A stretch of 64,000 nucleotides of DNA, from positions 1 through 64,000 of the forward strand of contig NZ_WHVV01000001.1 of the NCBI RefSeq assembly GCF_009650995.1. The letters run 5' to 3'. The notes beneath the pieces are model-generated. The model was given only the letters and a program-made list of their open reading frames with translations. It was not told the origin of the DNA and ran no database searches. Shown here piece after piece: positions 17,025-23,969 of this stretch (the stretch's first letter is position 1; every line of letters begins with the position of its first letter). The position numbers were made by a program, and so were the translations under genes. The stretch is from Sporosarcina cascadiensis. GTDB taxonomy: Bacteria; Bacillota; Bacilli; Bacillales_A; Planococcaceae.

Positions 17025-19723
17025 GTGACAATATAAACTCGAGAACGGCCAGAAGGAAACAGCAGGAGTCGCAGCAGAAAAAGAAGCCGCGCAAAAAGAC
17101 ACCAAAAGGTATTTTCAAGAAAATCATTATGGGAATCCTCATTTTAGGTCTCGTTATCTTGGTGGGCGGCGCTTCACTGTTCGCCTTTTATGCAAGTTCA
17201 GCACCAGATTTAGATGAAGAATTACTGAAAGATCCTTTGACATCCAACTTCCTCGATGCAAACGGGGAGATTTTCCTGAAATTCGGTGCAGAAAAACGCG
17301 ATTATGTACCGTATGATGAAATTCCTGAACAAATGAAAGACGCCATTCTGGCTACAGAAGACGTACGTTTCTTCGAGCATGGCGGCATGGATTTCTATCG
17401 GTTGGGCGGCGCAGTGCTAGGCAATTTGCGCGGCGGCTTTGGGTCTCAGGGTGCTTCCACTCTGACCCAGCAAGTTATTAAGAATTCCTTCCTTAATAAA
17501 GAGAAAACTCTTAAACGGAAATCTCAGGAAGCATGGCTTGCCTTCAAATTAGAGAGAGAATACACGAAAGAAGAAATCTTTGAAATGTATTTCAATAAAG
17601 TGCTGATGTCCGGTAATCGTTATGGTTTCGGTACTGGCGCCAGCTACTTCTTCGGCAAAAAACTGAATGAGCTGGAACTGCCTGAAATGGCCATGCTTGC
17701 AGGAATGCCGCAGTATCCGAATGGCTATAATCCTTTTAAACACCCGGAGCGTGCAGAAAAACGACGCAATCTCGTACTGACGCTTATGCACAGACATGAG
17801 AAAATCACAAAAGAAGAAATGGAAGCTGCAAAAAAAGTTCCTATTACATCTACCCTCTTAGCAGAAGAAGAACGGGAATCGAATGGAAAATACCCGGCTT
17901 ATGTAGATGCGGTGCTAGATGAACTGGAAGCGGCAGGCTACTCAGATTTATTGGCAGAAGGCATCACTGTGCATACTTCATTGGATCCGAAAGTCCAGGA
18001 AACCGTTGAAGCGGCGATAGATGACCCGAGCTATTATGAATCAGAAAAAATGCAGGCCGGTATGACAGTGCTTGACACGGAAACAAGTGCCATCGTTGCC
18101 ATTGGCGGCGGACGGGAATATGCCGGACGCAACATGAACTTCGCGGAGCAGAAGCGTGCACCCGGATCCAGCATTAAACCGATTCTATCCTACGGTCCAG
18201 CAATTGAATTTATGGACTGGTCTACAGGACAGAAAGTGGTCGATGAACCTTATAAATACAAAGGCAGCAACCAGTCGATCAACAATTCAGACGGACGTTT
18301 CCTCGGCACTCTGACTATGCGTGAAGCATTGTATTATTCACGGAACATCCCGGCTGTTAAAACATTTGAAGAAGTCGGGGCAAAGAAAGCAGAAGGATTC
18401 GCTGCAGGACTCGGACTAACGTACAAAGACATTAGTTCGTCTAACGCATTAGGCGGCGGCGACGAATTCTCCACTATTCAGATGGCTGGTGCGTATGCAG
18501 CGTTTGGTAATGGCGGAATCTATACAAAACCGCATGCCGTGTCAAAAATTACGATGCGTGACGGCAAGACGGAGAGAAATTTACGTCCAGACCCTGTGAC
18601 AGCGATGAAGGATTCAACAGCTTATATGATTACCGATGTGCTGCGTGAGGTTCTTTCATCAAAAGGGACGGCACCGAATGCAGCAATCAGCGGAATGGAT
18701 ATTGCCGGCAAGACCGGGACAACCAACTATTCAGCAAAAACGATGAAGGAACACAATATGAAAAGCACAGATGTTCCTGACACGTGGTTTACCGGCTATA
18801 CAACGGAATATACGATATCTACATGGGGCGGATATGCAGACTATGTAACACCTATTTCGACCTATGATAAAGGCCGCCATGTACCGCAGAAATTATTCCG
18901 CACAGTTATGGGCAGTATCGCAAGCAATCCGGGACAATTTAAACAGCCTGACTCCGTCGAAGAAGCGACAATTGTCAAAGGCAGTGACCCGATTGTTCTG
19001 GCCAGTTCATTTTCATCAGGCGCGGTAAGCTCTGAGCTATTTGTTAAAGGCACGCTGCCTGCTCAGCAGGAAATACCTGAGACGATTACATTGCCGAGCC
19101 CTACCGATTTGACTGCTCAGTTCGATGCAGACGCCAACACAGTAGAACTTCAATGGAATTATGACGCACCCGACGAATTTGATGATCTCGGGGATCCTCA
19201 GTTCAGCGTCAATGTTTCGATTGACGGCGGTGCGGCGCAAAACATCACGACCACTTCCGATGACCAGGCTGTATTCTCAGGCGCCGAACTAGGAAGAAGC
19301 TATACATTCTCCGTCAGTGCCAGCATGGGCGGTTACACGAGCGGCGCCACTTCGGTTACATTGTCTATTGAAGGCGCTGATGATCAGGAAGTGGAGCAGC
19401 CGGAACCGGACGATCAAGAGAATAATGATGACGGCAGCGATGATCCAAATGACGGCGAAGAAAATAATGATGGGAATCAGAATGAAAATTCCGATCCAAA
19501 TAATCAAGGAAACCAGAATAATCAAGGTCAGGATCAAGGACAAGATAATCAAAACAACCAAGGCAATGAAAACGGCCAAAATAATCAAGGAAATCAAAAT
19601 AATCAAGGCAACCAGAATAACCAGGGACAAGGGAATCAAGGCGGTCAGGGGCAAGGCCAGGGACAAGGCAGCAGCCCAAGCATTTCGACCCCTAACTCGT
19701 CCCAGTCCAATAGCAACAATTAA
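17021..19723 (+). CDS. ponA: Class A penicillin-binding protein 1 with FN3 domain and Asn/Gln-rich tail
   Basis: This 900-residue bifunctional peptidoglycan synthase has a basic cytoplasmic tail and one membrane segment at about 35-57. The GT51 glycosyltransferase shows catalytic Glu113 in EDVRFFEH and QGASTLTQQ at 143-151. The transpeptidase has the SSIK motif with nucleophile Ser383, SRN at 440-442 and KTGT at 564-567. A fibronectin type III domain lies at about 695-783. The last about 117 residues are acidic, then built from NQG and NQN repeats. The core is standard for B. subtilis PBP1. The tail is outside the membrane and may thread through the wall. Translation is coupled to recU. Confidence 0.95.
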   Translation: MSDNINSRTARRKQQESQQKKKPRKKTPKGIFKKIIMGILILGLVILVGGASLFAFYASSAPDLDEELLKDPLTSNFLDANGEIFLKFGAEKRDYVPYDEIPEQMKDAILATEDVRFFEHGGMDFYRLGGAVLGNLRGGFGSQGASTLTQQVIKNSFLNKEKTLKRKSQEAWLAFKLEREYTKEEIFEMYFNKVLMSGNRYGFGTGASYFFGKKLNELELPEMAMLAGMPQYPNGYNPFKHPERAEKRRNLVLTLMHRHEKITKEEMEAAKKVPITSTLLAEEERESNGKYPAYVDAVLDELEAAGYSDLLAEGITVHTSLDPKVQETVEAAIDDPSYYESEKMQAGMTVLDTETSAIVAIGGGREYAGRNMNFAEQKRAPGSSIKPILSYGPAIEFMDWSTGQKVVDEPYKYKGSNQSINNSDGRFLGTLTMREALYYSRNIPAVKTFEEVGAKKAEGFAAGLGLTYKDISSSNALGGGDEFSTIQMAGAYAAFGNGGIYTKPHAVSKITMRDGKTERNLRPDPVTAMKDSTAYMITDVLREVLSSKGTAPNAAISGMDIAGKTGTTNYSAKTMKEHNMKSTDVPDTWFTGYTTEYTISTWGGYADYVTPISTYDKGRHVPQKLFRTVMGSIASNPGQFKQPDSVEEATIVKGSDPIVLASSFSSGAVSSELFVKGTLPAQQEIPETITLPSPTDLTAQFDADANTVELQWNYDAPDEFDDLGDPQFSVNVSIDGGAAQNITTTSDDQAVFSGAELGRSYTFSVSASMGGYTSGATSVTLSIEGADDQEVEQPEPDDQENNDDGSDDPNDGEENNDGNQNENSDPNNQGNQNNQGQDQGQDNQNNQGNENGQNNQGNQNNQGNQNNQGQGNQGGQGQGQGQGSSPSISTPNSSQSNSNN

Positions 19724-19728
19724 AGAAA

Positions 19729-19781
19729 GAGGATGTTCGAGAAGTCATTTTCACCTGACTTCCGAACATCCTCTTATTTTT
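19729..19781 (+). terminator. Terminator of recU-ponA
   Basis: GAGGATGTTCG plus GAAGTC pair with GACTTC and GAACATCCTC, followed by TTATTTTT. Confidence 0.85.
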
Positions 19782-19962
19782 GCTTTGAAATGGAGATAGG
19801 TACGGCGGATTGCCGGTTTGACTCGTTCATTGCCGTGATTGGCTCGGTTCAGCAACCGTAACGCTCGGTTGTGAGGCGTTTTGGCGCGCTGCATTAGATT
19901 ATAGGTGCGGGCATTCTGACTTTTGGTTCGCTTCTGCTTCCTTCGCCTGCCAAGTCTCTTCT

Positions 19963-20010
19963 ACAAAAAAGGACTGATCCAGAAGACCAATCATCTTCAA
20001 GTTCAGTCCT
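19963..20010 (-). terminator. Terminator of the dnaD-nth-ypoC operon
   Basis: On the minus strand AGGACTGA and GAAGA pair with TCTTC and TCAGTCCT, followed by TTTTTTG. The roughly 180 bases between this and the ponA terminator hold no gene that I can support. Confidence 0.85.
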
Positions 20011-20014
20011 GATT

Positions 20015-20350
20015 TTATTTCTGCACACGCAGGCGCGCAGCTTTCTTTTTGACTTCCTCATAGAGCATCGTTAATTGAATCAGCGCATAGTGGCTCGTAT
20101 TTTGAAGCTTAATAAAATCCAGTCTTTCTGTATAGTTATTCGGCTCCAGCACAAAGTGCATTTTGCCCGTAAACTTATTTTCTTCCATTCCGCTTCTCTC
20201 GATCAGCTGTTCAAGCGGTTCAATCGCTGACTGCAGTAGATCCAGTCTCTCCGGTGTATGGGAAGCATAGGCCGCTTCGAGATCAGGTCTCAGCCTGTCC
20301 CATTCTATTAATAGCTGTTTCACTGAGTCTTTTACATGCTGCTGATTCAT
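20015..20350 (-). CDS. ypoC: YpoC family protein
   Basis: This small helical protein of 111 residues lies directly after nth, overlapping it by 4 bases. Position and length match ypoC of B. subtilis, which sits between nth and ponA. There is no signal peptide, membrane segment or catalytic motif. The function of the family is unknown. Charged residues and helix-forming stretches (LLIEWDRLRPDLEAAY) suggest a soluble cytoplasmic protein. Confidence 0.82.
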   Translation of the reverse strand: MNQQHVKDSVKQLLIEWDRLRPDLEAAYASHTPERLDLLQSAIEPLEQLIERSGMEENKFTGKMHFVLEPNNYTERLDFIKLQNTSHYALIQLTMLYEEVKKKAARLRVQK

Positions 20351-20994
20351 TTATCCTTCATCCTTTTCTGGCCTTCTCTGCACAAATACAGTAGCGGACA
20401 TTCAGGACAGTTCGGATTTTGCGCTTTGCAATGATAGCGGCCGAAGAAAATCACCTGATGATGTGTCTGTGTCCACTTCTCCATTGGAGTCCAGCGCATG
20501 ATTTTTTCTTCCACATCAATCGGACGGTCTTTCCAGCGGTTCATCCCCAGCCGTTTGGCCACACGTTCGACATGTGTATCGACTGCCAGTGCCGGCACTC
20601 CAAACGCATTCGAGACGACTACATTCGCTGTTTTGCGCCCGACACCCGGCAGCGTCATCATCACATCGCGGCTCGGCGGCACTTCGCCTCCATACTCCTC
20701 AATTAATAGCTCACTCAGTGCTTTAATATTTTTTGATTTGTTGCGCCACAGACCGATTGAACGAATATCCTGCTGCAGCTCCTCTATGGACACGAGTACA
20801 TAATCTTCCGGTCCTTTATATTTCTGAAATAAATCGGCAGTGACACGATTTACCAGGACGTCTGTACATTGTGCCGATAATAGTGTCGCAATCAGTAATT
20901 CAAACGGATTTTTATGAATAAGTTCACAATGAGCATCCGGAAACATCTCTTCGAAAGTTTGCAGGCAGACTTGCCATTGTGTTTTTGTCAACAT
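20347..20994 (-). CDS. nth: Endonuclease III (DNA glycosylase/AP lyase)
   Basis: The product of about 215 residues removes oxidised pyrimidines in base excision repair. The helix-hairpin-helix LPGVGRKTANVV contains the catalytic Lys and is followed by the catalytic Asp in VDTHVERV. The C-terminal C-x6-C-x2-C-x5-C binds a 4Fe-4S cluster. The frame is open upstream, but ATG 20994 has TAGGAGAT and follows the dnaD stop. It is in an operon with dnaD upstream and ypoC downstream. Confidence 0.95.
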   Translation of the reverse strand: MLTKTQWQVCLQTFEEMFPDAHCELIHKNPFELLIATLLSAQCTDVLVNRVTADLFQKYKGPEDYVLVSIEELQQDIRSIGLWRNKSKNIKALSELLIEEYGGEVPPSRDVMMTLPGVGRKTANVVVSNAFGVPALAVDTHVERVAKRLGMNRWKDRPIDVEEKIMRWTPMEKWTQTHHQVIFFGRYHCKAQNPNCPECPLLYLCREGQKRMKDK

Positions 20995-21002
20995 AGTATC
21001 TC

Positions 21003-21713
21003 CTACTCCCGTTCCTCGAGCCAATTATAGAAAGGTACGCGCTTAACCGGATTTTCCGGTGCCTGATTGACGGCGACAGCAGCAACCGGACGAAAAGCCT
21101 GTGTCTGCCTTTCCACGTCTTTCATCGTCTGGACATTTTTCTTTTTCCATTCAAATAAAATCCGGTCAATATAACGCAAGCTCATTTTCTGAGCTAACAC
21201 AGCTTCTCGTAAGGCTGCTCGTATAATTTCTGCGGTATGGCCATCTTTATCGATCCACATAGCAATCGTTTCACATTCCATCGGAGATAAAAACCGTCCA
21301 AATTCCTGTTCGAATAATGAATAGACTTCTCCTTCTTCATTCTGACTCTGCTTCTCCTGCTTGACGGCTTGCTGCTGAACCAGCAACTCTGCCAGCCGGT
21401 TCCATAATGGCAACAGTGAAAAACGTTCATGAAGCACCGCTCTTTCATCCGTGCTCTGATCGATCGCAAACAATCCTTTTTGCATGAGACGCTGCAGACT
21501 TTCCGTGATTTCCTTTTCACTCAGCTGCATGCGGCCGGCAATATCCACAGGTGTTGGAAAATAATTTCCATCTTCTTGAAACGACAAAATCTGCAATACG
21601 ACCATGGCATCACTGTCAGAAATCAGCAGTTGCCGGTAATGTTGAAAAAAGAGCTGGGAAATAGATACATTTCCCTGCTCAATCCAAATTTTCAGCCGTT
21701 CATCTTGCTGCAT
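21003..21713 (-). CDS. dnaD: Replication restart and initiation protein DnaD
   Basis: This 236-residue protein has an N-terminal winged-helix oligomerisation domain (about 1-115) and a C-terminal DnaB_2 domain (about 130-200). The latter ends in YIDRILFEWKKKN, the YxxxIxxxW motif that binds DNA. DnaD helps DnaA, DnaB and DnaI load the helicase at oriC and at restart sites in Firmicutes. RBS GAGAGGAAG. The operon is dnaD-nth-ypoC. In B. subtilis asnS lies between aspB and dnaD; here it is absent. Confidence 0.93.
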   Translation of the reverse strand: MQQDERLKIWIEQGNVSISQLFFQHYRQLLISDSDAMVVLQILSFQEDGNYFPTPVDIAGRMQLSEKEITESLQRLMQKGLFAIDQSTDERAVLHERFSLLPLWNRLAELLVQQQAVKQEKQSQNEEGEVYSLFEQEFGRFLSPMECETIAMWIDKDGHTAEIIRAALREAVLAQKMSLRYIDRILFEWKKKNVQTMKDVERQTQAFRPVAAVAVNQAPENPVKRVPFYNWLEERE

Positions 21714-21774
21714 AGTTGAAACTTCCTCTCATCAGCAAATGAAAATTTGCTTCTGTACTTTCCAAGGCATGCTG

Positions 21775-22968
21775 TCAGGCTTTCCAATGATCTTTCACAA
21801 ACTGCGCAATACGGTCGACGCCTTTTTCCAGCTGATCGATCGATGTTGCATAGGATAATCGGATCGTAGTGGCAGATCCGAAACCAGATCCCGGAATAAC
21901 CGCCACTTTTGCTTCCGTCAATAAAGCTGTTGCAAAATCATCCACCGTATCATACCCTGTATGCTTCATTGCCTCCGCGACATCAGGCAGGAAGTAAAAA
22001 GCGCCTTCCGGTTTCAGCACATGGAATCCGGGGATCGCATCGAGTTTTGGATAGATTTGATTCATGCGTAATTCAAAATCTTTGCGCATGACTTCTACTG
22101 CATCCTGAGGCCCATTGTATGCCTCGAGTGCTGCATATTGTGACGTGGTGGCAGGATTGGATGTAGAGTGACTTGCTAAATTCGTCATAGCGCCGACTAC
22201 TTCTGCATCTCCTGCAATATAGCCGATCCGCCAGCCAGTCATCGAGTGAGACTTCGATACACCATTAATAATGAACGTGCGCTCTTTCGCGTCAGCAGAC
22301 AGCTGTGCGATTGACACATGTTCTTTGCCGTCATAAACAAGCTTTTCGTAAATTTCGTCTGAAATGATCCAGATATCTTTTTCACGGCACACATCTGCGA
22401 TCGCCTGTAATTCTTCTTTTGTATAAATCATTCCTGTCGGGTTGCCCGGTGAGTTAATGATTACCGCTTTGGTCTTCTCCGTCACGGCTTGACCGATTTG
22501 TTCCGCTGTTACTTTGAATTGCTCCGCCGCTGTTCCTTCGATGAATACCGGAACACCTTCTGCTAATTTCACTTGCTCGGGATAACTGACCCAGTACGGT
22601 GACGGAATGATAATTTCATCGTCTTTGTCAAGAAGTACCTGGAACAGCGTGAACAGCACATGCTTCGCTCCTACGCCGACCAGTATTTCTTTACGCTCAT
22701 ACGTCAATCCCTGATCTCTCTTCAATTTGCCAATTATCGCATCTTTTAATACCGGAAGTCCGCCGGATGGAGTATATTTTGTCTTGCCATCTTTCATCGA
22801 TTGATACGCTGCACCTATAATGTTTTTAGGTGTGTTGTAGTCAGGTTCGCCTGCTCCCAATCCGACTACATCGATGCCCGATTCTTTCATTTCTTTTGCT
22901 TTCGCAGTAATCGCCAATGTTGTAGATGGTGCTAACGTTTTTACTCTAGATGCCAATTGTTTTCTCAA
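21775..22968 (-). CDS. aspB: Aspartate aminotransferase, class I fold
   Basis: This 397-residue PLP enzyme interconverts aspartate and 2-oxoglutarate with oxaloacetate and glutamate. INSPGNPTG, SDEIYEKL and the PLP Schiff-base Lys239 in SKSHSMTGW are all present, with RLSYATS near the C-terminus binding the substrate carboxylate. The start is a TTG at 22968, preceded by GGGGAGCGG. Context with ypmB and dinG is conserved with B. subtilis. Confidence 0.93.
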   Translation of the reverse strand: MRKQLASRVKTLAPSTTLAITAKAKEMKESGIDVVGLGAGEPDYNTPKNIIGAAYQSMKDGKTKYTPSGGLPVLKDAIIGKLKRDQGLTYERKEILVGVGAKHVLFTLFQVLLDKDDEIIIPSPYWVSYPEQVKLAEGVPVFIEGTAAEQFKVTAEQIGQAVTEKTKAVIINSPGNPTGMIYTKEELQAIADVCREKDIWIISDEIYEKLVYDGKEHVSIAQLSADAKERTFIINGVSKSHSMTGWRIGYIAGDAEVVGAMTNLASHSTSNPATTSQYAALEAYNGPQDAVEVMRKDFELRMNQIYPKLDAIPGFHVLKPEGAFYFLPDVAEAMKHTGYDTVDDFATALLTEAKVAVIPGSGFGSATTIRLSYATSIDQLEKGVDRIAQFVKDHWKA

Positions 22969-23005
22969 ATTGTCCGCTCCCCTTTAATCCTGATTCCATT
23001 CTCAT

Positions 23006-23485
23006 CTATAAATTCATAATCCGCTTCCGCCACTCGCCATCCGTAAAGTTCAGATAAACGTAATTCAAGCTGTCATCTTCCCCGATATACGCCACTTCCC
23101 AGAATAAGTTCTCTTTTTCCTGTCCAAGTGATGAATGAAGAATCTTCTTGACTTTGTCCTCTTTTTTTACGATGTCTGCAGCTTCTTGCTTTGTAATACC
23201 TTTTTTGGGTGTAACACTGCGAATGACTTTACCTGCCTGTTCATCCACTAACAAAATTTTGTCTTTCCCTTCTTCATCTATTCCATAAACTGAAACCAAT
23301 GAAGCAGTGCCATGATATACATCTGCGCGGTCGACCGTTTGGAGCTTTCCTTCCTGACGGGCAAGATCGATTGCTGCATCACGTGAAGAAGCAAATGGTT
23401 TTTCCGCCTGATAGAAGACAATGATCGTAATCGTGACAAAAAGGGTTAGTAAAAAGACGGATAAAAACCTAATCCAATTGAGCAT
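23006..23485 (-). CDS. ypmB: YpmB-like membrane-anchored protein (DUF5590/PepSY)
   Basis: This 159-residue protein has one N-terminal membrane segment (about 6-25) and an extracellular part with two PepSY-like repeats. Length and position next to aspB match YpmB. The function is unknown; PepSY-like domains often inhibit or modulate proteases. The RBS GGAAGGG stands before ATG 23485. ypmA, which lies next to ypmB in B. subtilis, is missing, and its place is taken by a hairpin repeat array. Confidence 0.85.
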   Translation of the reverse strand: MLNWIRFLSVFLLTLFVTITIIVFYQAEKPFASSRDAAIDLARQEGKLQTVDRADVYHGTASLVSVYGIDEEGKDKILLVDEQAGKVIRSVTPKKGITKQEAADIVKKEDKVKKILHSSLGQEKENLFWEVAYIGEDDSLNYVYLNFTDGEWRKRIMNL

Positions 23486-23550
23486 ATGCAGCCCTTCCTA
23501 TCGATATAATACGTAATTTTTAATACCTTTTTCGTAGTTTTTCTTAATTT

Positions 23551-23965
23551 AGATATTCAGTGCCTGTCGAGACTAAACGACGCTTTCCGCTTTTATTTTA
23601 TCCAGCTACAAGCGGCTAGAGGCTCGGGTCATAAGTCAAAGCTGCTGTGCGGCACAGAACGCCGCTTCGCATCTTCGTCTTATGCCTGCCGCCTCTGGAC
23701 AGCCGCTTTCCGCTTTTATTTTATCCAGCTGCAAGCGCCAGTCTCTCGGGTCACTTCAGATTTGACGAAAAGGTGCAAAGGGCGCACCTTTGTCGACAAA
23801 CCCTCCAGTGCCTGTCGAGACTAAACGGCGCTTTCCGCTTTTATTCTATCCAGCTCCAAGCGCCAGTCTCTCGGGTCGTTTTGGGACTTAAAGATAAAGG
23901 CAAAGTGCGCCTTTATTTTTAAGCCCTCCAACGCCTGTCGAGACTAAACAGCGCTTTCCGCTTTT
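23551..23965. repeat. Tandem array of hairpin repeats (type C), about 124-bp period
   Basis: The boundary word GCTTTCCGC recurs at 23582, 23705, 23830 and 23953, giving three full units and one preceding half unit. Each unit reads GCTTTCCGCTTTTATT...ATCCAGCT...AAGCG, then a left stem arm, TCGGGTC, a unit-specific core, CCTGTC or similar, and a right arm. Arms pair within each unit: AGTCTC with GAGACT in units 2 and 3, AGAGGC with GCCTCT in unit 1. Each core holds its own inverted repeat, for example AAGGTGC/GCGCACCTT in unit 2 and ATAAAGGC/GCCTTTAT in unit 3. It fills the ypmB-dinG gap; no gene is present. Confidence 0.8.
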
Positions 23966-23969
23966 ATTA

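Noticed and set aside
19317..19799. Open frames on both strands over the ponA tail
   Set aside because: Products of the low-complexity AAT/CAA repeat sequence; ponA in its own frame explains the region.
23551..23965. CRISPR-like array
   Set aside because: The period is about 124 bp with long self-complementary units and no short identical repeats with unique spacers; no cas genes nearby.
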